Positions 49,706 to 58,927 of a stretch of 64,000 bases of DNA are shown here, one piece after another. Source of the stretch: RGIG4074 sp964615285. GTDB lineage: Bacteria; Bacillota; Clostridia; Christensenellales; Borkfalkiaceae. The notes under the pieces were generated by a model. That model saw only the letters and a program-made list of their open reading frames with translations, was not told where the DNA came from and searched no databases. Both the position numbers and the translations under genes were made by a program. The number at the start of each line of letters is the position of its first letter. Position 1 is the first letter of the stretch. The stretch covers positions 10,259-74,258 of the forward strand of contig CAZTND010000001.1 of NCBI GenBank assembly GCA_964615285.1, given 5' to 3'.

Positions 49706-50647
49706 TCAACGTTCTGCTTTCGCGTGCGCACGGATGCCCCGGCGGCGGACGGCAAGGCCTTCATACGCCCTGTCGCCGTCGTGTCTGGACGGTTTGATCT
49801 TCCGCCCCGCGCGCTCTTTCCGCGCCGTGCCCTTTTGCCTGTGCTTTCGTTCGCTCACCTCTCCGTAATAGTTTGCCGTCAGCATGGTCAGCACATACGT
49901 CTGAATGACGGCATGGAGCAGTGTGAACAGCACCCCGACCAACACGGGCAGGACAACGCTGAGCGCCAGCGTATAGTAGACCAACTCCGTCACCAGCAAT
50001 CCGGAAAGCAGGGCGCCGAAGAGCCGGAAACTCATGGAGATGGGCAGCGAAAATTCCTTGATCGCGCCCACGAACCCGCGCGCGCCGTTGTTGACCACGC
50101 CCCCGCCCAGAATGACCAGATAGGAAAGACAGCCCAAAGCGATGGCGGCATTGATGTCCGACAGCGGGGCGGACAGCGTGACCGTTCCGCCCGCGGCGGT
50201 GCCGACCTGCAGCCCGACGAGTTCAAAGAGGGTGCCGCAGAAGATGTAGGCGCCCGCCGCAAAGATGTAACAGCCGAGAAAGCGGTTGCGCTCCGGACTG
50301 TATCCCTTCGCCATATCGTCGAAAAATCCGACGACGGTTTCGATGACGAGCTGGAATTTGCCGGGGATCTCCTTGAAACGGGGAATGGCAAAGATGCGCA
50401 CGCACGCCGCGAAGAGGAGCAACGCCGCCGTCACGATGAACGACGAGAGCACTGCGGGATTGACCTCCCAGCCGAACAGATCTATCTTCTTTTCTTCGTG
50501 GAGCACGGCGTCGGTCAGTTCCGCGGACAGCGTTCCCCGGTCGGGCGCCCCGACGAGGATCGCGCCGACGAGCAGCGCCGCCAGCACGGCGACGAAAACA
50601 CATATCGCCACCGTCTTTTTGCTGAAAAACTTTTTGATCGCTCGCAT
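49706..50647 (-). CDS. atpB: ATP synthase a subunit
   Basis: A 313-residue stator channel subunit with five or six membrane helices. The essential Arg lies in ISMSFRLFGALLSG. Family members end shortly after the last helix; here a very basic tail of about 50 residues follows NYYGEVSERK, mostly Arg, Lys, Gly and His. It is the first gene of the atp operon; no atpI is present. The ATG at 50647 is favoured, with GGAGG seven bases upstream, over a GTG one codon earlier. Confidence 0.93.
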   Translation of the reverse strand: MRAIKKFFSKKTVAICVFVAVLAALLVGAILVGAPDRGTLSAELTDAVLHEEKKIDLFGWEVNPAVLSSFIVTAALLLFAACVRIFAIPRFKEIPGKFQLVIETVVGFFDDMAKGYSPERNRFLGCYIFAAGAYIFCGTLFELVGLQVGTAAGGTVTLSAPLSDINAAIALGCLSYLVILGGGVVNNGARGFVGAIKEFSLPISMSFRLFGALLSGLLVTELVYYTLALSVVLPVLVGVLFTLLHAVIQTYVLTMLTANYYGEVSERKHRQKGTARKERAGRKIKPSRHDGDRAYEGLAVRRRGIRAHAKAER

Positions 50648-50786
50648 CACACAACCTCCTGCAAGTAAATACGTCGCATATTTTTTCTGCTATTTTCTCG
50701 ACGCGAAAACCGTCTATATTTATATACCAAATAACTTATATATATAAGGAATTCTTATCGCCTTTCCCCCGTCCGCTTACATGCAC

Positions 50787-50815
50787 ATTTTATTCTCATT
50801 TTCGGGCGCTGTCAA
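50787..50815 (-). promoter_or_regulatory. Promoter of the atp operon
   Basis: On the minus strand TTGACA (50810-50815) and TAAAAT (50787-50792) are 17 bases apart. The leader to atpB is about 130 bases and contains an AT-rich palindrome around 50736-50750. Confidence 0.8.
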
Positions 50816-50952
50816 CCGATGGACGCCCCTTTTCCGAATTTTTCAACCTCACGATTTTTTAGCAAAAACATAAACGAAACTTATATTTTATCCCTTTTCC
50901 GAAAAGTTTCACTCCCTTGCTGCGCCGGTTTGTTGCAGCCTTTCAAAAAAGG

Positions 50953-50992
50953 AAAACGGGGGACACCCGACAGGGGGTATCTCCCGTTTTTT
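50953..50992. terminator. Terminator of the ECF/ABC operon
   Basis: AAAACGGGGGA and TCTCCCGTTTT form a near-perfect stem with T runs on both sides, just past the stop of the dual ATPase. Confidence 0.8.
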
Positions 50993-50996
50993 ACCA

Positions 50997-52466
50997 TCAG
51001 TTTCCGACGCAATCTATCGCTTTTCTGCGGCGCTGTCCGCCGCCACAAAAAGTTCCGGCAAAATAAGCCCTTACAAGCGCTTTCCCGCCCCGCTCCGCCA
51101 CGACCCCGCCGGCAATGAGATACGCTCTGTCACACAGCGCTTCGGCACAGCGCACGTCGTGCGTGATGGTGATCATCGTATTGCCCGACTGCCCGTGCAA
51201 TTTGTTGAGCATCTCCACCATCTGGCACAGCCCGTCGTAGTCCTGCCCCACCGTCGGTTCATCCAAAAGCAATACTTCCGGTTCACACGCGGCGACCGCC
51301 GCGATGGAAACGCGCCGTTTCTGTCCCTCGGAGAGGGACTGCGGATGACGATCCCACAGATGTTTTACGCCGAATAATTCGGCAATTTCCGCGGCATACG
51401 CTTCGCTCTTTGCCCCGAAAGAAATTTCCTGCCGCACGGTGGGCATGAAGAGCTGGTAATCGGGGTTCTGATAGACGACGCCCACTTTTTTATACCAAGC
51501 TTTACTCCCCTTCGGCTTTTGTCTGAACTTTTCGTCTATGTACTGCGTTATTTTGCCGCCTGTCGGCTTATACAGCCGCGCAAGCAGGCGCAGGAGGGTG
51601 GTCTTACCGCAGCCGTTCCCGCCGAGCAGGACCGTCCTGCCCCCCTTCGGGATTTCAAGCGTGATGTCTTTGAGTATCTCCCGCCCACTCTTCACCGAAA
51701 AGGCGACGTTTTGCAGGGTAAACGCAGGCATGGTGCCCTTGAACGGCGTACAAGTATCCTCAATTTGCGCCGTCTGCTGTTGCAAATATTCCTGTCTGTT
51801 TTCGACCTTTCTGACCGTCTTGTTCCCGATGTGCCAGACCGTATCGACGAAGGGCAGCACCATGTCGAGCCTGTGCTCGATGACGATGACACAGTAGCCC
51901 GCTTCAGCCAGCGAGCGCAACGTGCCCATCAGGAGTTTTGCACCGTCCTTGTCCAGATTGGCAAGCGGCTCGTCCAAAATGATTATTTTCTGCCCCATCG
52001 CCAGCGTGCTTGCGGTGATCAGCCGCTGTTTCTGTCCGCCGGACAGCGTGCGGCACTTCCACTGCGGCTCCAGCTTCATGAGATCGCAGACGATCTCGAT
52101 CTGCTTTTGTATCTTTTCGGGCGGGAAAGCGAGGTTTTCGCAGCCGAATGCAATTTCATCCTCCACGATCTTCTGAATGATCTGTTCGTCGGCATTCTGC
52201 AGAACAACACCAACCTTGCGGCAGATGTCGCCCATCTTCCTGCCCTTTATATTCTCCCCGCCGACGAGCACTTCCCCCGAAAGTTCGCCGTAATTGACGT
52301 TGGGGATGATGCCGCTGACGATGTACATCAAGGTGGATTTCCCTTCCCCCGAATGCCCGGAAAGCAAAGTCACTTCCCCGTATTCGGCGGCAAAGTCGGT
52401 GTTTTCGAGTACCTTCGTCTTTCCGTCATAGGAAAAATTTACGTTTTTTAATTCTATCGCGCTCAT
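50997..52466 (-). CDS. ECF transporter dual ATPase (EcfA-EcfA fusion)
   Basis: A 489-residue protein with two ABC ATPase domains. Domain 1 has Walker A GHSGEGKST, signature LSGGQKQR and ILDEPLANLD; domain 2 has GGNGCGKTT, LSEGQKRR (degenerate) and LLDEPTVGQD. It would energise vitamin or metal uptake with EcfT and an S component, encoded next. It is the last gene of a six-gene operon and overlaps ecfT by four bases. Confidence 0.9.
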   Translation of the reverse strand: MSAIELKNVNFSYDGKTKVLENTDFAAEYGEVTLLSGHSGEGKSTLMYIVSGIIPNVNYGELSGEVLVGGENIKGRKMGDICRKVGVVLQNADEQIIQKIVEDEIAFGCENLAFPPEKIQKQIEIVCDLMKLEPQWKCRTLSGGQKQRLITASTLAMGQKIIILDEPLANLDKDGAKLLMGTLRSLAEAGYCVIVIEHRLDMVLPFVDTVWHIGNKTVRKVENRQEYLQQQTAQIEDTCTPFKGTMPAFTLQNVAFSVKSGREILKDITLEIPKGGRTVLLGGNGCGKTTLLRLLARLYKPTGGKITQYIDEKFRQKPKGSKAWYKKVGVVYQNPDYQLFMPTVRQEISFGAKSEAYAAEIAELFGVKHLWDRHPQSLSEGQKRRVSIAAVAACEPEVLLLDEPTVGQDYDGLCQMVEMLNKLHGQSGNTMITITHDVRCAEALCDRAYLIAGGVVAERGGKALVRAYFAGTFCGGGQRRRKAIDCVGN

Positions 52467-53134
52467 AACACGATCACCAGCACCGCGCCCGCGATCAGAC
52501 CGAGTACAAATACAATGTCCGACAGCGCGATTTGTTCCTTTTTATAGATGGTATAGCGCACCTTTCCGAGCGCAAAGCCGCGCGTTTCCACCGACAGCGC
52601 GAGCGTATCCGAGATGTTCACCAGTCGCATGACGAGCGGCACGAGAAAGGCGCGGTATAAAATCTTTGGATTGAGCACGCTGCCCGCGCCGCGCGTTTTC
52701 ATCGCCTCGCGCACGCGCTTTATCTCCCCTTTGAGCATCGGAACAAAGGACATGGCGATGAGCATGCCGAGCGTGACCGAGCGAGGCGTATGCACCTGTG
52801 AAAGGCTGCGCGTCATTCTTACGGGCGTCGTGGACATGCCGGGAACGATGGCGAGGAACACCGCCCCGAAGCGGTTTGCCATTGCCCAGCCCGAATCGAC
52901 GGTACCCGTCGCCGCGTAAAATATCCCGAAGAATATTCCCGCTACGATGATAAACATGGGCAGCGCGTGCAGGCAGGACTTCCGGCACCCGAACAGCAGC
53001 AGCCACACGAACACCGCTCCAAGAAAAATCGAACAGGCGAGCATATCCGTTGCCATAACGAGCCCGAACACGATGATGAACAGCCCCGCGAGAATGGCGA
53101 CGAGCGGATAGAGTTTTTTGTTCCACAGCGCCAT
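52463..53134 (-). CDS. ecfT: ECF transporter membrane component EcfT
   Basis: A 223-residue membrane protein with about five helices. The EcfT coupling region reads FVPMLKGEIKRVREAMKTRGAG, with a second ETRGFAL element near the end. It lies between its ATPase and the S component; starts and stops overlap. Confidence 0.88.
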   Translation of the reverse strand: MALWNKKLYPLVAILAGLFIIVFGLVMATDMLACSIFLGAVFVWLLLFGCRKSCLHALPMFIIVAGIFFGIFYAATGTVDSGWAMANRFGAVFLAIVPGMSTTPVRMTRSLSQVHTPRSVTLGMLIAMSFVPMLKGEIKRVREAMKTRGAGSVLNPKILYRAFLVPLVMRLVNISDTLALSVETRGFALGKVRYTIYKKEQIALSDIVFVLGLIAGAVLVIVL

Positions 53135-53847
53135 TACTTTTTCATGACTCCCGATTTTTTCAGTTCACGCGAAATGATGACGCCGATAAGCGCACCGACA
53201 AAGCAGATCGCCAAAACCGCAATGCTCATGCCGACCGCCATGCCTGCGGAAGAGCCGATAAACGCACTCACCGCCTGCCCCTCTTCGCCCGTCCAAGTAT
53301 ACAGGAAGCGATAGTAGATGTACAGGAACGGAAGCGTTGCAGGGAAATAGATCGTTCCCGCAAACAGGCAGGCGCCGTCCTTTTTATATCCTCTGAAAAT
53401 GAGGAGGACAAGCCCTTCCGCAATAACGGCACAGATTAAAATGCACACGAACATGACTGCATTCATGAACACGAGCACAACGCCGCAGCAGAGCGACATA
53501 AACAGCAACGCGCCCGGCTTTCTCACCTTCATCATACCGATGACGGGGAAGATGGAAAATTGCAAACCGAGGCAGACCTGTATAATGCCGAACACGGGGA
53601 TTTGCCCCACGAGCGGCATGATGGCGCCCGTCACGAGCATACACGCCGCCATGATGGCGAGGAATACAATGTCCTTAATCTTATATTTACGGAAAATTTT
53701 GTGTTCGTCGTCCTCCGCTTCCTTTGCAGGAACAGAAGCGACAACGTTCTCCTGTTCGGGCGCGCTCTCCGCAATCTCTTCCGTGTTGGAGATGAGCGCC
53801 TGCGCAGCGTCCTGTTCTTCGGTCGTCTTTTTTTCTTCTTCGTTCAT
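53134..53847 (-). CDS. MptD-like ECF S component
   Basis: A 237-residue membrane protein with an acidic cytoplasmic N terminus (1-60, Glu/Ala/Val-rich) and about six helices. It resembles the MptD group of putative S components, with GAIMPLVGQIPVFGIIQVCLGLQFSIFPVIGMMKVRKPGALLF-like features. The substrate is unknown. It shares one base with ecfT and is one base from the next ABC gene. Confidence 0.8.
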   Translation of the reverse strand: MNEEEKKTTEEQDAAQALISNTEEIAESAPEQENVVASVPAKEAEDDEHKIFRKYKIKDIVFLAIMAACMLVTGAIMPLVGQIPVFGIIQVCLGLQFSIFPVIGMMKVRKPGALLFMSLCCGVVLVFMNAVMFVCILICAVIAEGLVLLIFRGYKKDGACLFAGTIYFPATLPFLYIYYRFLYTWTGEEGQAVSAFIGSSAGMAVGMSIAVLAICFVGALIGVIISRELKKSGVMKK

Positions 53848-53848
53848 G

Positions 53849-55546
53849 CTATCTTTCCTCCTCCATAATTCCGTTTTCTACTTTGTAAATCCTGTCCGCG
53901 ATCGCCATAGTGGATTCCCTGTGCGACACCAAAATAATGCTCTTTTTGCTCTTCTGTTCGGCGAGCGACTTCAAAATCATTCCCTCGTTGATGGAATCGA
54001 CGTTGCTCGTCGGTTCGTCCAACAAAATGAGCTGACTTCCTTTTAAGAACGCGCGGGCAAGCCCTATACGCTGTTTTTCGCCTGCCGAAAGATTGTCGCC
54101 CATGGCGCCGACCTGTGTCTTGTAGCCTTCGGGCAAGGTCATGATAAAGTCGTGCACCGATGCCATTTTGCAGGCGTTTTTAAGTTCTTCCTGCGTGGCG
54201 TCCGGCTTTGCAATGCGCAGGTTCTCCTCGATGCTCTCGTCGAAGAGATAGGTCGTCTGCGAAACCATCGTTACATTGTCGAGCAAATTGTCCGAGTCGA
54301 TTTGATCGACGTCTATGCCGTTGTAGTCAATTTCGCCCTTGTCCTTTTCCCGGAAACGGAGCAGGAGCTTTAAGAAAGTCGATTTCCCGCAACCGCTTTT
54401 CCCCACAATGCCGATAATTTCGCCCTTTTCTGCGTGCATGCACACATCTTTGAGTACGGGCGCGTTCGCCTCATATGCAAAGGACAGGTCTTTGACGTTC
54501 AGATTTTCATAGTCGAAAGTCTTTCCATTTGTTACAGGTGTAACGGCGGGCTGCTCTTCCAGGAGATTGAGAACCCTGTCGCCGCTGGCAAAGGTCTGTG
54601 TTAAATTGCCGGGCAGAGCGGACACCGCGAGCACGGGGCCGAAACTGCCGAAAATCGTCACCACGCCGATGAGCATTCTGCCGAGGTCGAGCAGCTCAAG
54701 GTGCACGAGTAATATGCCGACGATGAGCGAAATGACAATAAACAGCGTGACCATGAGTTCGGTCGCGGCGGAAGATTTCGTGATGCCGTTTTTCATCTTC
54801 TTTGTTTCTTTCAGAAGAATATCCGAACGGCGGTTTACTTCCACTTCCCTGTCCTTTTCGGCGTTGTTCAGAACAAGGTCCTTAATACCCTTGATTGAAT
54901 CGAGGAAATAGGCATTGAAACTTGCAAATTCCCTGCGGTAGTTGACACCCGACGCTTTGAGCTTGCCCGACGAGATGAGCGGCACAATTATGCCGATGAC
55001 GATATACCCTGCAAGCGCCACAAGCGCAAGATACCAGCTTGCGATAAATCCCACGAACAGGAACACCGCCAGCGACACCAACACCGCAATACAGATCGGG
55101 CTGATGGTGTGCGCGTAGAACACTTCCAACGTTTCAATATCGGATGTAATCATGGCGATGATGCTGCCCTTCTGTTTACTTTCGAGTTTTGCGGGGCAGA
55201 GCACGCGGAGCGCGCCGAAGATTTTATCGCGCAGCACCGCTAACAATTTGAAGGCGATGTAGTGGTTGGAATACTGTTCCAGATACCGCAAGCCGCCGCG
55301 GATGACGCCGCAGCCTACGGCAAGCCCGATGATCCAGCCCCACGCGAGCGGGATTTCCGCGCACAAGCCGAGGATGCCCAAAGCCTTTGCCACACCCGTC
55401 GCGCCGAACACCGTCACGCCCATTGCGGCGATAAAACCGACCGAACCGTTGATGACGGCAAGGATCATGATATACGATAGTGAACCAAGCAGGACGATGA
55501 GGCTTGCCATGATTTTTGCGCCGCTTCTGCGAAGTTTTGCTTTCAT
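53849..55546 (-). CDS. CydC-like ABC half-transporter
   Basis: A 565-residue protein with an N-terminal six-helix domain (1-320) and a C-terminal ATPase with GKSGCGKST, LSAGEKQR and LLDEPTSNVD. The membrane part resembles CydC of the thiol/heme-linked CydDC exporter. It pairs with the upstream gene, which overlaps by four bases. The same fold is used for import by YbtP/YbtQ siderophore carriers, so direction is uncertain. Confidence 0.85.
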   Translation of the reverse strand: MKAKLRRSGAKIMASLIVLLGSLSYIMILAVINGSVGFIAAMGVTVFGATGVAKALGILGLCAEIPLAWGWIIGLAVGCGVIRGGLRYLEQYSNHYIAFKLLAVLRDKIFGALRVLCPAKLESKQKGSIIAMITSDIETLEVFYAHTISPICIAVLVSLAVFLFVGFIASWYLALVALAGYIVIGIIVPLISSGKLKASGVNYRREFASFNAYFLDSIKGIKDLVLNNAEKDREVEVNRRSDILLKETKKMKNGITKSSAATELMVTLFIVISLIVGILLVHLELLDLGRMLIGVVTIFGSFGPVLAVSALPGNLTQTFASGDRVLNLLEEQPAVTPVTNGKTFDYENLNVKDLSFAYEANAPVLKDVCMHAEKGEIIGIVGKSGCGKSTFLKLLLRFREKDKGEIDYNGIDVDQIDSDNLLDNVTMVSQTTYLFDESIEENLRIAKPDATQEELKNACKMASVHDFIMTLPEGYKTQVGAMGDNLSAGEKQRIGLARAFLKGSQLILLDEPTSNVDSINEGMILKSLAEQKSKKSIILVSHRESTMAIADRIYKVENGIMEEER

Positions 55547-57270
55547 GCTCGTACCTCCTTGTATCCTTCTTCCAACGCTTTTTGCGCATTGAACAGCTGC
55601 GCATAGCCGCCCTGCGCGCTCATAAGCTGCGCGTGGCTGCCGTGCTCCTTGACTTTCCCCTCTTCCATATAGTAGATATTGTCTGCGGGGACGACGTTTG
55701 CGAGGCGGTGGGAGATGACGATAACGCTCTTTTCTCGGCTCATTGCTTTGATATTGTCCATAATGATTGCTTCGCTCTCAATGTCGATGTTGCTCGTCGC
55801 CTCGTCAAAGACATAAATATCTTTGTCTGCTACGAGGTTGACCGCAAGCGCGAGCCGCTGTTTCTGCCCGCCCGATACATTGTTCGCGTCCTCGGTGATG
55901 ACCTTATCCAACCCGCCGTTTTCCTTTATGAAATCGGAGAGATTGACCTTTTCGAGCGCGCTCCAGATTTCATCATCGGTCGCGTTCTTTTTGGCAAGTT
56001 CAAAGTTGGCGCGCACGGTATCGTTGAAAATATAGGTGTTATAGGAAACGGACGCAAGGTGCGAATAGTACGATTCGCGCGTGACGTTCTCCAAAACTTC
56101 ACCACCGACGGTTACATTGCCCGTTTTCGGGCGGTACGCACCGACGAGCATGTTGACGACGGTGCTCTTACCGCAGCCGCTTTCGCCGACGATTGCCGTC
56201 ATACCCGTTTCGGGGAAGGTCATGGACACGTCTTTGAGCACGTCGCGCTTGCCGTCATAGGAGAAAGTCACGCCGTTTAATTTCAGTTCCGTTCCCTTTA
56301 CCTCGTTCTTTCCCCATACGGGATCGGGAACGTTGAGGAGAGATATTATCTTTCTGCCCGCGCTCGCGCCGTTCATGGCGACATGGAACGCACTGCCCAA
56401 AGAACGGAGCGGCAGAAAAAATTCCACTGCCACTAGGATGAGAAAGAGCGCCGACGCGGGAGCCAGCCAGCCGTTCATCAGTCCGACGATCGAAAGCGCA
56501 ATGCCCGCACCCGCGCCGCCGTATGCCACCAAGTCCATGATGGTGGTACTTGCAAGCTGCATGACGAGCACCTTCATCGTGATTTTGCGGAACTCTTCCG
56601 CGCTCGCGTTCATCTTGACATGGCGCGCGGCGTCCGCTTTGAAAATCTTTAACTCTTTCAGACCTTGCACGCTGTCCAGAAAGGCGTCGCCCATGGAGGT
56701 GTATTTGCCCCAATACTTTGCGAATATCTTTTTGGCGTATTTACTCACCGCCACGATGGAAACGGGAATGAGCGGCACGCACGCCAAAAGCACGAGCGAG
56801 GTGCGCCAATCAATCCCCACGCAGATACAGAACAGAATGATCGGCGCGAGCATGGAAAAGAAGAACTGCGGCAGATAGGTAGAGTAATACAGATCGAGTT
56901 GTTCGATGCCCTCCATTGAAACCTGCGTCAGTCCCGCCATGCTCATGCCGTCCGTCGAGCGCACGCCGAGTTTTAAGATCTTATCGTATGTACGCTCGCG
57001 CAAGTCCTTTTTGACCTTGCGACCAAGCATGTCTTTCAAATTGCCCGTACAGCGGCTCGCGACATACCGCACAATGATGGCAATGACCGCCGTGACCGCG
57101 GGATATATGTAGGCGAGCGGTTCGTATCCTTCGATAAGAAAGTACACCGCCCAGCAGATACTCGCCGTAATGCCGATGTTTGCCAGCATGCCCAAAACCA
57201 TCAAAAGGACAGTATAGACGACGTACTTTTTGTTGCCGCCGATGAGTTTTAAGAGTTCTTTGTCAAACAT
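55543..57270 (-). CDS. CydD-like ABC half-transporter
   Basis: A 575-residue partner of the CydC-like protein. Six helices (1-310) with the CydD-type stretch EGIEQLDLYYSTYLPQFFF and FLDSVQGLKELKIF precede the ATPase (GESGCGKST, VSGGQKQR, FDEATSNID). It overlaps the next upstream gene by eight bases. No cydAB oxidase genes are nearby, so a link to cytochrome bd is not supported. Confidence 0.85.
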   Translation of the reverse strand: MFDKELLKLIGGNKKYVVYTVLLMVLGMLANIGITASICWAVYFLIEGYEPLAYIYPAVTAVIAIIVRYVASRCTGNLKDMLGRKVKKDLRERTYDKILKLGVRSTDGMSMAGLTQVSMEGIEQLDLYYSTYLPQFFFSMLAPIILFCICVGIDWRTSLVLLACVPLIPVSIVAVSKYAKKIFAKYWGKYTSMGDAFLDSVQGLKELKIFKADAARHVKMNASAEEFRKITMKVLVMQLASTTIMDLVAYGGAGAGIALSIVGLMNGWLAPASALFLILVAVEFFLPLRSLGSAFHVAMNGASAGRKIISLLNVPDPVWGKNEVKGTELKLNGVTFSYDGKRDVLKDVSMTFPETGMTAIVGESGCGKSTVVNMLVGAYRPKTGNVTVGGEVLENVTRESYYSHLASVSYNTYIFNDTVRANFELAKKNATDDEIWSALEKVNLSDFIKENGGLDKVITEDANNVSGGQKQRLALAVNLVADKDIYVFDEATSNIDIESEAIIMDNIKAMSREKSVIVISHRLANVVPADNIYYMEEGKVKEHGSHAQLMSAQGGYAQLFNAQKALEEGYKEVRA

Positions 57271-57652
57271 CCGCTTTTGTCTTGCCTTCCTTTTTTAATT
57301 TCCTTTTGTAGCTTATCATCTGAAAGACGTGTCCCAGCGCAAACACGGGGTGCGTGAAAATCATCCTCAGCCCCGCCCACTTCATGACGTCCCTTATCTT
57401 CTCCCGCATATCCGGCTTATAGCAATGGATCTTGCAGAAGGAACAGAATTTTTTGTTGACCTTGAACGGGCATTTTTCAAGGCGGAAGAGGGCGTATTCG
57501 GTGAGCTGCCGGCACTCCTCGCATAGCTCCTTACCTTTCGTTCCGTGTTTGCCGTGGCAATACTTTCGTATCATCACGGGGATGAGTTTCCTCTCCTTTT
57601 TCCACGCTTTCAGTTCTTTGGGGGGCTTTCTGTCTCTGTTTCCGTTTTCCAT
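57263..57652 (-). CDS. Nitrous oxide-stimulated promoter (NOSP) family protein
   Basis: A 129-residue Cys-rich cytoplasmic protein. CHGKHGTKGKELCEEC, CPFKVNKKFCSFCKIHCY and WAGLRMIFTHPVFALGH match the so-called nitrous-oxide-stimulated promoter family, whose biochemical role is not known. The Cys and His residues suggest metal binding. It is the first gene of the ECF/CydDC-like operon, so the operon may deal with a metal, heme or metallophore. Confidence 0.82.
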   Translation of the reverse strand: MENGNRDRKPPKELKAWKKERKLIPVMIRKYCHGKHGTKGKELCEECRQLTEYALFRLEKCPFKVNKKFCSFCKIHCYKPDMREKIRDVMKWAGLRMIFTHPVFALGHVFQMISYKRKLKKEGKTKADV

Positions 57653-57662
57653 AAGATCCCTC

Positions 57663-57713
57663 TTCGCATATGCGAACTGCCGCCGAAAAATAAACGGGGA
57701 ATATCGGTTCCCC
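57663..57713 (-). promoter_or_regulatory. Palindromes in the leader of the NOSP operon
   Basis: TTCGCATATGCGAA (57663-57676) is a perfect 14-bp palindrome just before the start codon. GGGGAA and TTCCCC (57696-57713) form a second inverted repeat, and a further half site GCGAAC lies next to it. One may be an operator for a repressor. Confidence 0.5.
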
Positions 57714-57733
57714 CTTGCGAACTATAGTGTATT

Positions 57734-57762
57734 ATAACAGAATAAAAACGGGATGTCAAACA
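57734..57762 (-). promoter_or_regulatory. Sigma-A promoter of the NOSP-ABC-ECF operon
   Basis: On the minus strand TTGACA, 17 bases, TATAAT: a full consensus promoter about 80 bases upstream of the first gene. Confidence 0.85.
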
Positions 57763-57783
57763 AAATCGGCCGCCTGAATGCCA

Positions 57784-58281
57784 CTATATTTCCGTTTTTC
57801 CGCCGTATATTTTCCCGACCGCTGCCGCCGACGGCACAAGATATTCCAGCTGTATGTCCGCCCGTTCATATTCCTTTTTTGCCAACGGGACCTCGCGAAA
57901 GCCCGCCTTTTCATAGATATGGAGCGCCGGTTTTAAAATGCGGTTGGAAATGATGAGAAGTTTTTTGGCACCCTGCCGGGCCGCGTGCGCCATACATGCC
58001 CTGAACACAGCCTGTCCGGCGCCCCGCCCCTGCAACCGCTCGTCTGCGGCAAACTTACATATCTCCCACACGCCGTCCTGCAGTGGCCGGACCATGCAGG
58101 TCGCCGCGGGACACCCCTTTTCCACGGCAAAATATACAGCCGCGCCGGCGGCAATGGCCCGCTCCACGCCGTACAGCATTTCCCGATCCGCCGGCTCGAC
58201 CTTGAAAAATTTTTGCAGCCAGGCCAAATTCAGATCGATGAACGCCTGCCTGTACTCTTTGCGATAAGGAACGATCTCCAT
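57784..58281 (-). CDS. GNAT-family N-acetyltransferase
   Basis: A 165-residue acetyltransferase. The acetyl-CoA loop reads ERLQGRGAGQAVF, with the preceding strand WEICKFAADE and the later NRILKPALHIYEKAGF. The substrate cannot be told. The ATG at 58281 has GGAGG eight bases upstream; the frame opens 11 codons earlier. Confidence 0.9.
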   Translation of the reverse strand: MEIVPYRKEYRQAFIDLNLAWLQKFFKVEPADREMLYGVERAIAAGAAVYFAVEKGCPAATCMVRPLQDGVWEICKFAADERLQGRGAGQAVFRACMAHAARQGAKKLLIISNRILKPALHIYEKAGFREVPLAKKEYERADIQLEYLVPSAAAVGKIYGGKTEI

Positions 58282-58332
58282 GCTTGCCGCCTCCATATTC
58301 CGCTTTCCGTTCAACTACACTGTGCTATGGAA

Positions 58333-58361
58333 AGTATAACAGAAGGAAACGATTTCCGCAA
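58333..58361 (-). promoter_or_regulatory. Promoter of the acetyltransferase gene
   Basis: On the minus strand TTGCGG (58356-58361) and TATACT (58333-58338) are 17 bases apart. Confidence 0.65.
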
Positions 58362-58478
58362 GCATTTTACGGATCGTAAGAACAAACTCTCTCTGTTTTT
58401 GGATCTCGGCGCCGCATGCCGGGGAGCCCGCTCACAACGGACAATGCGTCCGGCGCAAAACCGAACGCATTCGCGATC

Positions 58479-58847
58479 CTATTCGTCCTCGCCGAACGAA
58501 GAGCGCGGCGGACAGGAGGGCGCGCACGGGTCGCAGGGCGGCGGCGCGCAGGGATCGTCCGACCCGTAACAGCCGCCCTGCCCACGTTTGGGCGGCATCG
58601 GTTTGGGCGCGGAACGGACTTCCACCAGAATGGCATCTTCCCCGATCTTTACAATGTTGCGCAGGTCGATGAACACGTTCGGGCGGAAAAATCCCTTGCC
58701 GCCCGGCACGACGATGCCCAGCGTTTTTCCCTCGGGAAACGTGAATACCACATCACACACCCTGCCGAGCTTTTTGCCGTCCTTGACGTTGACGACCTCC
58801 TTTTGTTTGAGTTGACAATAGCCTGTTTCTATGCTCTTTTTCTCCAT
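58479..58847 (-). CDS. YlmC/YmxH-type PRC-barrel sporulation protein
   Basis: A 122-residue protein. Residues ~1-75 form a PRC barrel with LGRVCDVVFTFPEGKTLGIVVPGGKG and IVKIGEDAILVEV, as in YlmC/YmxH proteins of spore-formers. The rest is a Cys/Pro-rich tail with repeated DPCAP units (PCAPPPCDPCAPSCPP), possibly for cross-linking or metal binding. The start is uncertain: ATG 58847 has AAGGG too close, and ATG 58865 has no clear site. Confidence 0.78.
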   Translation of the reverse strand: MEKKSIETGYCQLKQKEVVNVKDGKKLGRVCDVVFTFPEGKTLGIVVPGGKGFFRPNVFIDLRNIVKIGEDAILVEVRSAPKPMPPKRGQGGCYGSDDPCAPPPCDPCAPSCPPRSSFGEDE

Positions 58848-58927
58848 ATCCCTTTTTGTCTCCATATCTTATATTTCTATGCAGCGCGCGGGCAGGATGT
58901 TCCCGCTCCCCGCTGCCCTGCCGTCCG

